Shown: positions 51,180-60,927 of the stretch, in pieces | Position numbering within the stretch: the stretch's first letter is position 1 | How the letters are laid out: every line of letters starts with the position of its first letter | Source: Xanthomonas sp. DAR 80977 | GTDB taxonomy: Bacteria > Pseudomonadota > Gammaproteobacteria > Xanthomonadales > Xanthomonadaceae | Length of the DNA: 64,000 bases | Assembly (NCBI RefSeq): GCF_041240605.1 | Contig: NZ_CP162487.1 | Location: 124,001 to 188,000, forward strand | Direction of reading: 5' to 3' | The notes under the pieces: model-generated | What the model was told of the DNA's origin: nothing | Databases searched by the model: none | What the model saw: only the letters and a program-made list of their open reading frames with translations | Translations under genes and position numbers: made by a program

Positions 51180-52562
51180 ATGAGCGCACCCGCATCCCCG
51201 ACCACCGCCGCTTCCGGCGCCGCACCCGGCAGCCTGCGCCGCTCGGTGTCCAATACGCTCAAGGGCTCGGCCGGCAACCTGGTCGAGTGGTACGACGTCT
51301 ACGTCTACTCGGTGTTCGCCACCTACTTCGAGTCGCAGTTCTTCTCCAAGGAGGACAAGAACGCCACGATGTTCGTGTGGGCGATCTTCGCCATGACCTT
51401 CCTGATGCGGCCGATCGGCGCGTGGTACTTCGGCCGCTTCGCCGACCGCTACGGCCGCCGCCTGGCGCTGACCATCTCGGTGTCGCTGATGGCGCTGTGT
51501 TCGTTCGTCATCGCGATCACGCCGACGGTGGCCACGATCGGCATCGCCGCGCCGATCGTGCTGTTGCTGGCGCGGCTGTTGCAGGGCTTCGCCACCGGCG
51601 GCGAGTACGGCACCAGCGCCACCTACATGTCCGAGGCGGCGATCCCGGGCCGGCGCGGCTTCCTGTCCTCGTTCCACTACGTGACCCTGGTCGGCGGCCA
51701 CGTGCTGGCGCAGGCGACGCTGCTGCTGATGCTGCATTTCTTCGATGCCTCGCAGGTGTCGGCATGGGGCTGGCGGGTGGCGTTCGGCCTCGGCGGCATC
51801 GGCGCGCTGGTGGTGTTCTGGCTGCGCCGCACGATGGACGAGTCGCTGGGCTCGGACTCCATCGCCGAGGCCAAGAAGGGCGGGGCGCGCTCGGCCGGTT
51901 CGCTGCACGAGCTGTTCGTGCACCAGTGGCGGCCGCTGCTGCTGTGCTTCCTGGTCACCGCGGGCGGCACCATCGCCTTCTACACCTATTCGGTCACCGG
52001 GCCGAAGATGATCCAGACCGCGTTCGCCGGCGACGACGTGATGGCCGGCACCATCATCAACCTGGTCGCGCTGACCGTGCTGATGCTGATGCAGCCGGTC
52101 GGCGGCTGGCTGTCGGACATCATCGGGCGCAAGACCCTGCTGGTGTTCTTCGGCATCGGCGGCGTGCTCTACACCTGGTTCCTGGTGCTGGAGCTGCCCA
52201 AGCAGAGCGATTGGCTGACCGCGTTCGCGATCCTGACCGCCGGTTTCGTGATCCTGACCGGCTACACCTCGATCAACGCAGTGGTGAAGGCGGAGCTGTT
52301 CCCGACCCACATCCGCGCGCTGGGCGTGGGCCTGGGCTACGCGCTGGCCAACTCGGCCTTCGGCGGCACCGCGCCGCTGCTGTACCAGGCCTCGCTGAAG
52401 ACCGGCCACGTGACCACCTTCGTCTGGTACGCCACGGCGGTGATCGCGGTGTCGCTGGTGGTGTACATGTTCTTCCTGAGCAACAAGGGCGCGAACTGGC
52501 TCGACGACGAGCGTGCGATGCGCGAGCGCAAGGCCGCGAAGGCGGCGGCCGGGCGCGGCTGA
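51180..52562 (+). CDS. MHS-family MFS transporter (KgtP-like)
   Basis: A 460-residue proton symporter of the metabolite:H+ symporter family, most like alpha-ketoglutarate permease KgtP. It has about 12 helices. [19 protein letters not shown] is the family N-terminal motif with the conserved Glu-Trp-Tyr-Asp. [10 protein letters not shown] is the MFS loop and [20 protein letters not shown] the MHS signature. The cytoplasmic middle loop is of normal length. It is followed after 143 bases by folE. Confidence 0.88.
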   Translation: MSAPASPTTAASGAAPGSLRRSVSNTLKGSAGNLVEWYDVYVYSVFATYFESQFFSKEDKNATMFVWAIFAMTFLMRPIGAWYFGRFADRYGRRLALTISVSLMALCSFVIAITPTVATIGIAAPIVLLLARLLQGFATGGEYGTSATYMSEAAIPGRRGFLSSFHYVTLVGGHVLAQATLLLMLHFFDASQVSAWGWRVAFGLGGIGALVVFWLRRTMDESLGSDSIAEAKKGGARSAGSLHELFVHQWRPLLLCFLVTAGGTIAFYTYSVTGPKMIQTAFAGDDVMAGTIINLVALTVLMLMQPVGGWLSDIIGRKTLLVFFGIGGVLYTWFLVLELPKQSDWLTAFAILTAGFVILTGYTSINAVVKAELFPTHIRALGVGLGYALANSAFGGTAPLLYQASLKTGHVTTFVWYATAVIAVSLVVYMFFLSNKGANWLDDERAMRERKAAKAAAGRG

Positions 52563-52705
52563 GGCCGCGGCGCCTTGCCCGGGCGTGGCCTGGCCATGCC
52601 CGCGCAAGGCGCACTGCAATCCCCGCCGGCAGGGCCGCGCCCCGGGTTCTGCGGCGCGCGTGCGACTCGGGTACCATGCAGCCCCCCTCACGGGCGTTTT
52701 CGCTC

Positions 52706-53308
52706 ATGGCCGACTCCAAGAAGACCCCCGAATCCCCTGTGACCCAGGACCAGGCCGAAGCCGCCGTGCGCACCCTGCTGCGCTGGGCCGGCGAGGACCC
52801 GGACCGCGAAGGCCTGCTGGACACCCCGCGGCGCGTGGCCGAGGCCTATGGCGACTGGTTCAGCGGCTACCAGGCCGACCCGCGCGAGTACCTGCTGCGC
52901 ACCTTCGAGGAAGTGGCCGGCTACGACGAGCTGATCGTGCTGCGCGACATCGAATACGAAAGCCATTGCGAGCACCACATGGCGCCGATCATCGGCAAGG
53001 TGCACGTCGGCTACCTGCCGCGCGGCAAGGTGGTGGGCATCAGCAAGCTGGCGCGTGTGGTCGAGGCCTATGCGCGGCGCTTCCAGGTGCAGGAGAAGAT
53101 GACCGCGCAGATCGCGCAGTGCATCCAGGACGTGCTGCAGCCGCTGGGCGTGGGTGTGGTGGTGGAAGGCGCGCACGAGTGCATGACCACCCGCGGCATC
53201 CACAAGCGCGGCGTGAGCATGGTCACCTCGAAGATGCTCGGCACCTTCCGCGAGGACGCGCGCACCCGCGCCGAGTTCCTGCGCTTCATCGACGGCGGCG
53301 TGCGCTGA
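52706..53308 (+). CDS. folE: GTP cyclohydrolase I
   Basis: A 200-residue FolE that converts GTP to 7,8-dihydroneopterin triphosphate, the first step of folate and tetrahydropterin synthesis. The zinc site is formed by C and H of [14 protein letters not shown], with a further Cys in [31 protein letters not shown] and [11 protein letters not shown] are family-conserved. Its length fits the homodecameric bacterial enzyme. The Jet operon begins 31 bases downstream. Confidence 0.96.
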   Translation: MADSKKTPESPVTQDQAEAAVRTLLRWAGEDPDREGLLDTPRRVAEAYGDWFSGYQADPREYLLRTFEEVAGYDELIVLRDIEYESHCEHHMAPIIGKVHVGYLPRGKVVGISKLARVVEAYARRFQVQEKMTAQIAQCIQDVLQPLGVGVVVEGAHECMTTRGIHKRGVSMVTSKMLGTFREDARTRAEFLRFIDGGVR

Positions 53309-53339
53309 GCGTGCGGATGGGGCGGTCGTCGGTTCCTGC

Positions 53340-54809
53340 ATGAAGCACCGTGTCCGGATCGCCGGCTATCGCCAGTTGCGCGAACAGCCGTTGTGGAAGC
53401 TGCTCGCCGCCGACCATGCGCCGGAACTGATCGGCCTGCTGCAGACCCTGCTGGGCGATGCGCAGCGGCGGCTGCCGTCGTCGGTGCTGCACGAGCGTTT
53501 GCAGCGCCAGCTGGATGCGCTGAAGGACGACGAGCTGTCGCGCGAGTTGCCGCGCACCGCGCAGGCCTACCTGGCGCACTGGCTGGCGCAGGGCTGGCTG
53601 GAACGGCGCCTGCCCGAAGGCGATGCCGAGGAAGAGTACGAGCTGTCGCGCCAGGCCGCGCAGGCGATCCGCTTCATCGCCGGGGTGCAGGGCAGCGCCA
53701 GCGTCGCCACCGAGAGCCGGCTGTCGCTGGTGATCGAACAGCTGGTGCAGCTGGCCGGGCAGACCGAGACCGATCCGGATGCGCGGCTGGCCGCGCTGCG
53801 CGCCGAACGCGCGCGCCTGGACGCGGAGATCGAGCGCGTGGCCGCCGGCAAGCTGGCCGCGCTGGACGGCAAGCGCGCGCTGGAGCGCACCCGCGACATC
53901 ATCCGCCTGTCCGACGACCTGGCCGAGGATTTCCGCCGCGTTCGCGACGATTTCGAACAGCTCAACCGCGATTTCCGCGAGCGCATCATCGACGACGAGG
54001 GTGCGCGCGGCGACGTGCTGGAGAAGCTGTTCGCCGGCATCGACGTGATCGGCGAGAGCGACGCCGGGCGCAGCTTCCAGGCGTTCTGGAGCCTGCTCAA
54101 CGACGCCGAACAGAGCGTGCAGCTGGACGCGGCGCTGGACACGCTGCTGGCGCGCGGGTTCGCGCGCCGGCTCGACCGCCAGGAACGCGCGTTCCTGCGC
54201 GGGCTCACCGGCACCCTGCTCGAGCGCGGCGGCCAGGTGCACGAGGTGATGCAGCATTTCGCGCGCAGCCTGCGCGGGTTCGTGCAGAGCCGCGGCTACC
54301 TGGAGCAGCGCCGGCTCAACCAGTTGCTGAAGCAGGCGCAGGGCGAGGCGCTGCAGCTGCGCGACCGGCTGCATGCCACCGCCGCCACCGGCTACACCCT
54401 GCCGCTGAGCAGCGCGCGGCTGCGCTCGCTGTCGCAGTGGCGGCTGCACGACCCGCGCAGCCAGCAGGTCGATGGCCGGGTGCAGGCGGCGGAGGCGGCG
54501 ACGATCTCGCTGGACAGCGTCGGCGACCTGGTCGCGCAGTCGGAGATCGACCTGCGCGGCCTGCGCGAGGACCTGCACGCGCTGCTCGGCCAGCAGCCGC
54601 AGCTGACCATCGGCGAGGCCTTGCGCCAGCGTCCGGCGCAGCAGGGGCTGGGCAGCGTGATCGGCTACCTGGCGCTGGGCACCCGCCACGGCGTGGTGGT
54701 CGCCGACGCATGGGAGGCGGTGCAATGGGAAGGCAACGATGGCCAGCTGCGGCGCGCCCGCATCCCGCTGGTGTGGTTCACCAAGGAAAAACGCAATGAA
54801 CTGGTCTGA
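53340..54809 (+). CDS. jetA: DUF3375 protein, JetA/MksF-type condensin kleisin
   Basis: A 489-residue DUF3375 protein, the kleisin-like subunit (JetA/MksF) of Wadjet-type SMC complexes that recognise and act on small circular DNA. Its N-terminal winged-helix-like part has [20 protein letters not shown] and LIGLLQTLL. The central coiled coils are [20 protein letters not shown] and [20 protein letters not shown]. It ends [16 protein letters not shown]. It overlaps the next gene by 14 bases and so is coupled to it. Confidence 0.85.
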   Translation: MKHRVRIAGYRQLREQPLWKLLAADHAPELIGLLQTLLGDAQRRLPSSVLHERLQRQLDALKDDELSRELPRTAQAYLAHWLAQGWLERRLPEGDAEEEYELSRQAAQAIRFIAGVQGSASVATESRLSLVIEQLVQLAGQTETDPDARLAALRAERARLDAEIERVAAGKLAALDGKRALERTRDIIRLSDDLAEDFRRVRDDFEQLNRDFRERIIDDEGARGDVLEKLFAGIDVIGESDAGRSFQAFWSLLNDAEQSVQLDAALDTLLARGFARRLDRQERAFLRGLTGTLLERGGQVHEVMQHFARSLRGFVQSRGYLEQRRLNQLLKQAQGEALQLRDRLHATAATGYTLPLSSARLRSLSQWRLHDPRSQQVDGRVQAAEAATISLDSVGDLVAQSEIDLRGLREDLHALLGQQPQLTIGEALRQRPAQQGLGSVIGYLALGTRHGVVVADAWEAVQWEGNDGQLRRARIPLVWFTKEKRNELV

Positions 54810-55482
54810 CGACGTGCCCGGTGGCGACGCCGACGGCTTGGACACCGCGGCGGCCGCCGCGCCCCAGGCCGACGGCCGCAGCGAACTGTTCGCCGGCGAC
54901 ACCGGCAGCCTGCCGCTGGAGGCGCGCCGCGCGCTGTGCCAACTGCTGGCCGGGCCGAGCATCGACGCCTACCGCCACGGCCCGCTGTGGCCGGCGCTGC
55001 TGCGCCACGAGGCCGCGGTGCGCCGCGTGCTGTGCGAGCTGTTCTTGGAACTGGTGCTGGACCGCGACGGCGGCGTGGCCTTCGCCCGCCAGGCCGAGAC
55101 CGGCGAGCTGGACACGCCGGCGCTGCTGCGCACCGCGCCGCTGACCTTCATCGAGTCGGTGCTGCTGCTGTTCCTGCGCCAGCAATTGGCCGAAGCCGAT
55201 ACCCGCGGCGAACGCGCGGTGGTGGACGAGGCGCAACTGCTGGAAGTGCTGTCGGTGTACGAGAAGCACGTGTCCACCGACCGCGCCGGTTTCGCGCGGC
55301 GGGTGCTGGCGGCGATCGCGAAGATGCGCGACAACCACCTGCTGTCCAGGCTGCGCGGCAGCGAGGACCGCTACGAGGTGTCGCCGGCGTTGAAGCTGCT
55401 GTTCTCCGCCGAGGACGTGCAGGCGCTGGCCGCCGCCTACCGCGGCCTGCGCGAGGGCGCGGCGGTGGATGCGCCGCGGTGA
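54796..55482 (+). CDS. jetB: DUF4194 protein, JetB/MksE-type subunit
   Basis: A 228-residue DUF4194 protein, the KITE/winged-helix subunit (JetB/MksE) of the same complex. It has [40 protein letters not shown], the family's R-G-E-R-A-V-V stretch, [20 protein letters not shown] and [17 protein letters not shown]. Its N-terminal 30 residues are acidic and low complexity. A REP element and 92 bases separate it from jetC. Confidence 0.85.
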   Translation: MNWSDDVPGGDADGLDTAAAAAPQADGRSELFAGDTGSLPLEARRALCQLLAGPSIDAYRHGPLWPALLRHEAAVRRVLCELFLELVLDRDGGVAFARQAETGELDTPALLRTAPLTFIESVLLLFLRQQLAEADTRGERAVVDEAQLLEVLSVYEKHVSTDRAGFARRVLAAIAKMRDNHLLSRLRGSEDRYEVSPALKLLFSAEDVQALAAAYRGLREGAAVDAPR

Positions 55483-55484
55483 CG

Positions 55485-55507
55485 GTAGGAGCGGCTTCAG
55501 CCGCGAC
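55485..55507 (+). repeat. Single REP element
   Basis: gtaggagcggcttcagccgc plus gac, 3 bases after the jetB stop. It is unpaired, unlike the copies at 10.4 and 28.2 kb, and its short self-complementary core could form a small hairpin between jetB and jetC. Confidence 0.9.
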
Positions 55508-55574
55508 CCACCGCCGGCCCGCCCCAGCCCACCGCCAGGCGCCCTGGCGATCTTGATTTCCCGATGAGCACACG

Positions 55575-58500
55575 ATGACGTCCCTGTCCGATCCGTCCCT
55601 GTCCGCGCCCGTCCCCGCGCCGTCGCTGTTCGCCGATACGCTGGCCGAGCAGCGCGCGCAGCAATACCGCATGCGCCGCCTGCAGGTGTACAACTGGGGC
55701 ACCTTCAACGGCCTGACCGACGTGCCGATCGCCGACAAGGGCTTCCTGTTCGTCGGCCGTTCCGGTTCGGGCAAGTCGACCCTGCTCGATGCGATGTCGG
55801 CGCTGCTGACCCCGCCGAGCATCGTCGACTTCAACGCCGCCGCGCGCGAGGCCGAGCGCAGCGGCCGCGACCGCAGCCTGGTGTCGTACGTGCGCGGCGC
55901 CTGGGCCGACCAGCAGGACAGCGCCTCCGGCGAGATCGCCACCCAGTACCTGCGCAAGGGCGCGACCTGGTCGGCGCTGGCGCTGGAATACCGCAACGCG
56001 CACGGCCAGGCGGTGAGCCTGGTGCGCCTGTTCTGGATCGCCGGCAGCGGCACCGCCGCGGCCGACGTGCGCAAGCACTACATGGTGGTGCCGCGCGGTT
56101 TCGACGTGGCCGCCGAACTGGACGGCTTCGACCTGGACCTGCGCCGGCTCAAGCAGCGCCTGGGCGAGGACGTGCACCATTTCGACAGCTTCGCCGGCTA
56201 TGCCGAGCGCTTCCGCCACCTGCTCGGCATCGGCAACGAGATGGCGCTGCGGCTGCTGCACAAGACCCAGTCGGCGAAGAACCTGGGCGATCTCAATGCC
56301 TTCCTGCGCAGCTTCATGCTCGACGAGCCGCGCACCTTCGAGGCCGCCGACCGCCTGGTCGGCGATTTCGCCGAACTCGACGGCGCCCATCATGCGGTGG
56401 TGACCGCGCGGCGCCAGGTGGAGACGCTGGCCCCGGCGCGGCAGCACTACGCCGAACTGATGGCCCTGCGCCGCAGCGTCGGCGAGTTGCGCGAACTGCA
56501 GCTGGGCATCGACGGCTACCGCGAGCAGCGCCGGCTGGCGCTGCTGGACGCGCGCCTGCAGGAACTGGACACGCAGGACCGCGGCCTGGCCGGCGAGGAA
56601 GGGCAGCGCCGCGAGGCGCTGGACAACCACGAGCAGAAGCTGGCCGAACGCGAGACCGAGCAGCGCGCGCAGGGCGGCGAGCGGGTCGAGGCGCTGGAGC
56701 GCGAACGCGGCCGGGTCGAACGCGAACGCGACGAACGCATGCGCCGGCGCAGCCAGGTCGAGCAGGCCTGCCGCCAGCTGGGCATGGGCCTGGCCGGCAG
56801 CGCCGCCGGCTTCGCCGAGCAGGTGGCGCAGGCGCGCGCGCTGCGCGACGGCGGGGCCGGCGAGGCCAGCGCGCTGGACGAGGCGATCGCCGAGCGCATG
56901 GCCGAGCGCCGCGAGGACGAGCGCCGCTTCGCCGCGATCCGCACCGAGATCGACGCGCTGCACAAGGCGCCGTCCAGCATCCCCGCGCCGATGCAGGCGC
57001 TGCGCGCGCGGCTGTGCGCCGACACCGGCCTGGCCGAGGCGGCGCTGCCGTTCGTCGGCGAGCTGATGCAGGTGGACGAGGCGCAGGCCGCCTGGCGCGG
57101 CGCGATCGAGCGCGTGCTGCACGGCTTCGCGCAGTCGCTGCTGGTCGACGAGCGCCACCACGCCACGGTCGCCGAGTGGGTCAACCAGACCCAGCTCGGC
57201 ACCCGCCTGGTCTATTACCGGGTGCGCCACAACGAGGCCCTGCACAGCCGCGAGCCGGACGCGCGCTCGCTGCTGCGCAAGCTGCAGCTGCGCGACCATC
57301 CCTACGCGACCTGGCTGCGCCACGAACTGGGCCGGCGCTTCGACTACGCCTGCGTCGACAGCGCCGCGCAGCTGCGCAACGCCGAGCGCGCGATCACCCG
57401 CGAAGGCCAGCTCAAGCATCCCGGCGACCGCTACGAGAAGGACGACCGCCACGCCGTCGGCGACCGCAAGCGCTGGCTGCTCGGCTACGACAACCGCGAC
57501 AAGCTCAAGGTGTATGAGCGCGAGGGCCAGGCCCTGGCGCAGCGCATCGCCGCCTGCGATGCCGACGTCGCCGCGTTGCGCAAGCAGCGCGAGCTCGACC
57601 AGGGCCGCCAGCTGGCTGCGCACACCCTGGCCGAGCGCGACTGGGACGAGATCGACGTGGCGCCCAAGCTGCAGCGCCTGAGCGACATCGCCGAGCAACT
57701 GCTGCAGCTGCGCGAAGGCGACACCGCGCTGCGCGCGCTGGGCGAGCAGATCGCCGTGGCGCGGGCGCTGCGCGACCAGGCGCGGCGCACCTACGAGGAC
57801 GTGCGCCTGGAGCGCGCGCAGCTGGGCCGCGAGCGCAGCCGGCTGCAGGCGCAGCGCGAGACCTGCGCCGCGCGCGTGGCCACCGCGGTGATCAGCCCGG
57901 CGCAGGCGCAGGGGCTGGATGCGCGCCTGGCCGCGCTGCCGCCGCTGAACCTGGACAACCTGGAGGCGCACCTGCGCAGCGTCGAGCGCGGCCTCGGCGA
58001 GCAGCTGGCGCAGAGCCAGGGCCAGGACGCGCGGCTCGGCCAGCAACTGCTCGACTGCTTCCGCCGCTATTGCCAGCAATGGCCGGAGGACAGCGGCGAC
58101 TTCACCGTCAGCCTGGCCAGCGCCGACGATTTCCTGGCCCGCCTGCAGCGGCTGGAGAGCGACGGCCTGCCGCGCCACGAGGGCCGCTTCTTCGACCTGC
58201 TGCAGACCCAGAGCAAGAACAACCTGCTGGCCCTGCAACGGCATACCGCCGAGGCGCACAAGGCGATCAAGCAGCGCATGGACGAGGTCAACGCCAGCCT
58301 CGAGCAGGTGCCGTTCAACCGCGGCACCCTGCTGACCATCGAGGTCAGCGACCGCCGGCTGCTCGAGGTGCAGGAATTCCAGCAGCAGCTGCGCGAGGTG
58401 CTGGGCCACCAGCAGACCGAGGACCGCGCGCTGGCCGAGGCCCAGTTCGCCACCTTGCGCACGCTGGTGCAGCGGCTCGGCGCGCAGGACGCGGAACTGC

Positions 58501-59423
58501 GGCGCTGGCGCGAGCAGGTGCTGGACGTGCGCCAGCACGTGGAGTTCGTCGGCGTGGAGCTGGATGCGCATAGCCGCGCGCAGGTGGAGATCTACCGCAG
58601 CGGCGCCGGCAAGTCCGGCGGCCAGCGGCAGAAGCTGGCCACCACCTGCCTGGCCGCGGCGCTGCGCTACCAGCTCGGCGGCGAGGACGGCGAACTGCCG
58701 CGCTACGCGGCGGTGGTGCTGGACGAGGCGTTCGACAAGGCCGACAACGAGTTCACCGCGCTGGCGATGAACATCTTCGAGAACTTCGGCTTCCAGATGG
58801 TGGTGGCCACGCCGCTGAAGTCGGTGATGACGCTGGAGCCGTTCATCGGCGGCGCCTGTTTCGTCGAGATCAGCGGCCGCCACACCTCCGGCGTGCTGCT
58901 GATCGAGTACGACGAGCAGGCGCACCGGCTGAAGCTGCCGGAACGCACGCGCGGCGATGAGCCGGCGCCGCAGGATGCGGCGCCGGCACGCGCAGCGAAC
59001 GCGGAGACAGCGACGCGTGCGCCGATGGATGCGGATGTCGCTGCGGATGCGGATGCGGGAAGCACCGCCTCCGTGCCCGCGGCGACCGGCATCGTCGATG
59101 CCGTGCAGGCCACCCGTAGCCACACGCGCCCGGCGGCGAAGCGCGGCACTCCAGCTGCTGCCGCGGCGACCGGCGCCAAGTCCGCGAAACCGGCACGTCC
59201 CGCCAAGCCTGCGCCTGCCGGCACGCCGGCCAAGAACGGGAAGGCGGCAAGCTCAGCCAGGCCGGCACCGGCGCGAACAGCGGCCAAGTCCGCAACGTCC
59301 CCCTCGGCAGCCAAGCCTTCTGCAGTCAAGCCTGCCGCCGCCAAGCGCCCGGCCGCGGGGCGCGCGGCGGCCAGCTCCAAGGCCGAGCCGCCGGCCTCGC
59401 CCAAGGCGCGCAGCCGCCGCTGA
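55575..59423 (+). CDS. jetC: JetC/MksB-type SMC ATPase with a basic H1-like tail
   Basis: A 1282-residue SMC-like ATPase. The N-terminal head has Walker A VGRSGSGKSTLLDAMSALL (61-69 being GRSGSGKST), long coiled coils run over about 290-1000, the C-terminal head has a signature-like SGAGKSGGQRQKLATTCLAA (about 1008-1027), Walker B YAAVVLDEAFDKADNEF and an H-loop region VVATPLKSVM. The tail (about 1135-1282) is low complexity and rich in Ala, Lys and Pro (AKPAKPAPAG, AAKRPAAGRAAASSK), like histone H1 or bacterial histone-like proteins, and is unusual for JetC. No JetD (DUF3322/DUF2220 Toprim) gene follows. Confidence 0.88.
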   Translation: MTSLSDPSLSAPVPAPSLFADTLAEQRAQQYRMRRLQVYNWGTFNGLTDVPIADKGFLFVGRSGSGKSTLLDAMSALLTPPSIVDFNAAAREAERSGRDRSLVSYVRGAWADQQDSASGEIATQYLRKGATWSALALEYRNAHGQAVSLVRLFWIAGSGTAAADVRKHYMVVPRGFDVAAELDGFDLDLRRLKQRLGEDVHHFDSFAGYAERFRHLLGIGNEMALRLLHKTQSAKNLGDLNAFLRSFMLDEPRTFEAADRLVGDFAELDGAHHAVVTARRQVETLAPARQHYAELMALRRSVGELRELQLGIDGYREQRRLALLDARLQELDTQDRGLAGEEGQRREALDNHEQKLAERETEQRAQGGERVEALERERGRVERERDERMRRRSQVEQACRQLGMGLAGSAAGFAEQVAQARALRDGGAGEASALDEAIAERMAERREDERRFAAIRTEIDALHKAPSSIPAPMQALRARLCADTGLAEAALPFVGELMQVDEAQAAWRGAIERVLHGFAQSLLVDERHHATVAEWVNQTQLGTRLVYYRVRHNEALHSREPDARSLLRKLQLRDHPYATWLRHELGRRFDYACVDSAAQLRNAERAITREGQLKHPGDRYEKDDRHAVGDRKRWLLGYDNRDKLKVYEREGQALAQRIAACDADVAALRKQRELDQGRQLAAHTLAERDWDEIDVAPKLQRLSDIAEQLLQLREGDTALRALGEQIAVARALRDQARRTYEDVRLERAQLGRERSRLQAQRETCAARVATAVISPAQAQGLDARLAALPPLNLDNLEAHLRSVERGLGEQLAQSQGQDARLGQQLLDCFRRYCQQWPEDSGDFTVSLASADDFLARLQRLESDGLPRHEGRFFDLLQTQSKNNLLALQRHTAEAHKAIKQRMDEVNASLEQVPFNRGTLLTIEVSDRRLLEVQEFQQQLREVLGHQQTEDRALAEAQFATLRTLVQRLGAQDAELRRWREQVLDVRQHVEFVGVELDAHSRAQVEIYRSGAGKSGGQRQKLATTCLAAALRYQLGGEDGELPRYAAVVLDEAFDKADNEFTALAMNIFENFGFQMVVATPLKSVMTLEPFIGGACFVEISGRHTSGVLLIEYDEQAHRLKLPERTRGDEPAPQDAAPARAANAETATRAPMDADVAADADAGSTASVPAATGIVDAVQATRSHTRPAAKRGTPAAAAATGAKSAKPARPAKPAPAGTPAKNGKAASSARPAPARTAAKSATSPSAAKPSAVKPAAAKRPAAGRAAASSKAEPPASPKARSRR

Positions 59424-59581
59424 GTGCAGGGGCGGGCGCGCCCCGGCCGGTGTCGCTCGCGAACGGCGCGGTCGACGCGCCTGCGCCCGCCCGCGCCGAC
59501 ACCGGTCGCGGCAATGGCGAGCCGCCGGCGACGGCCGCATCGGCACCGGCTACGCTCGGCGCGCGCAGCGGCCGTGCCGCC

Positions 59582-60355
59582 TCAGCGCAGCAGATCCCAG
59601 CCCATCTTGCCGATCAGCACCACCACCAGCACCAGGAACAGCTGCCGGATCAAGGGCGTGCCACCGCGCAGCGCCAGCCGCGTGCCGGCCACCGCGCCGG
59701 CGATGTTGGCCGCGGCCATCGGGATCGCCACCGCCAGCAGCACCTGCCCGCTGGGCACGAAGAAGCACAGCGCGGCCAGGTTGGTGGCCAGGTTGACCAC
59801 CTTGGAGGCGGCCGAGGCGCGCAGGAAGTCCAGGCCGAAGAAGCGGATGAACAGGAAGATCAGGAAGCTGCCGGTGCCGGGGCCGAAGAAGCCGTCGTAG
59901 AAGCCGATCGCCGCGCCCATCGCCAGCGCGATGGCCAGTTCGCGGCGGCCGATGTGGCGCGGCCGGTGCAGCGCGCCGAAATCCTTCTTGACCAGCGTAT
60001 AGGCCAGCATCGCGATCAGCAGCGCCAGGATCAGCGGCCGCACCGCCTGCTTCGGCAGCAGGCTGACCGCGGTGGCGCCGAGGAAGGAGAACGCGAACGC
60101 CGCCGCGGTGGCGTACAGCACCGGCCGCCACGGGAAGCGCACGTTGCGCGCATAGCGCCAGGCCGATGCGCCGGTGCCGGCCATCGCGCTGAACTTGTTG
60201 GTGCCCAGCAGCACCGCCGGCGCCTGCTGCGGCAGGGTCGCGAACAGCCCCGGCAACTGGATCAGGCCGCCGCCGCCCACCGCCGCATCCACCAGCCCGG
60301 CGACGAAGGCGATGCACAGAAGCCAGGGCAGCTCGGTCGGGATCAGCTCCAGCAA
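59582..60355 (-). CDS. TSUP/TauE-SafE-family permease
   Basis: A 257-residue membrane permease with about eight helices. The two repeated halves are seen as [20 protein letters not shown] and [20 protein letters not shown], each with the conserved G-x-G-D/Y-G... motif, and [10 protein letters not shown] in the first half. This family exports sulfite, sulfonates or related organosulfur anions. Start TTG ([11 protein letters not shown]) is chosen after a ggag site 7 bases upstream; no ATG fits. It is convergent with jetC. Confidence 0.88.
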   Translation of the reverse strand: MLELIPTELPWLLCIAFVAGLVDAAVGGGGLIQLPGLFATLPQQAPAVLLGTNKFSAMAGTGASAWRYARNVRFPWRPVLYATAAAFAFSFLGATAVSLLPKQAVRPLILALLIAMLAYTLVKKDFGALHRPRHIGRRELAIALAMGAAIGFYDGFFGPGTGSFLIFLFIRFFGLDFLRASAASKVVNLATNLAALCFFVPSGQVLLAVAIPMAAANIAGAVAGTRLALRGGTPLIRQLFLVLVVVLIGKMGWDLLR

Positions 60356-60453
60356 GGCGGCGCTCCGTGCGATGGGGGCGCAAGCATAGCCGGGGCCGGC
60401 GCGCAGGGCAGCGCCGGCGTGCGCCGTGCCGCCGCAGCCGGCACAATCGGCGC

Positions 60454-60846
60454 ATGTCTCCGCCCGCCCCGCGCCTCGCCGATCCCTGTCCCTGCGGCCG
60501 CCCGCGCGACTACGCGCAGTGCTGCGGGCTCTACCACGCCGGCGCCGCCGCGCCCGACGCGGAAACGCTGATGCGCTCGCGCTACAGCGCCTACGTGCGC
60601 CGCGATGCCGACTACCTGCGCGCCAGCTGGCACCCGTCCACGCGCCCGGCCGAACTTGACGTGGATGCGCGCACCACCTGGCTCGGCCTGACCGTGCAGC
60701 GGGTGATCGCCAGTGGCGCCGACCGCGCCGAAGTCGCATTCCTGGCGCGCTACCGCATCGGCGGCGGCAGCGCGGTGCGCATGACCGAGCACAGCCGCTT
60801 CGTGCGCGAGGACGGCCGCTGGTACTACCTGGATGCGCTGGACTGA
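60454..60846 (+). CDS. YchJ-family SEC-C motif protein
   Basis: A 130-residue protein. The N-terminal SEC-C zinc motif is [17 protein letters not shown] (about 12-28, C-x-C-x8-C-C). It is followed by the YchJ NTF2-like domain with [21 protein letters not shown] and [13 protein letters not shown]. The family (UPF0225) is widespread and of unknown function. It is divergent from the TSUP permease. Confidence 0.9.
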   Translation: MSPPAPRLADPCPCGRPRDYAQCCGLYHAGAAAPDAETLMRSRYSAYVRRDADYLRASWHPSTRPAELDVDARTTWLGLTVQRVIASGADRAEVAFLARYRIGGGSAVRMTEHSRFVREDGRWYYLDALD

Positions 60847-60927
60847 ACCGATGTTCAGGCGCGGGGTCAGGTTTGCGCGGCGCTGGCCGATGATCCGTGC
60901 AGTTCCCCCGCGATTGCCGCCGTCGTG

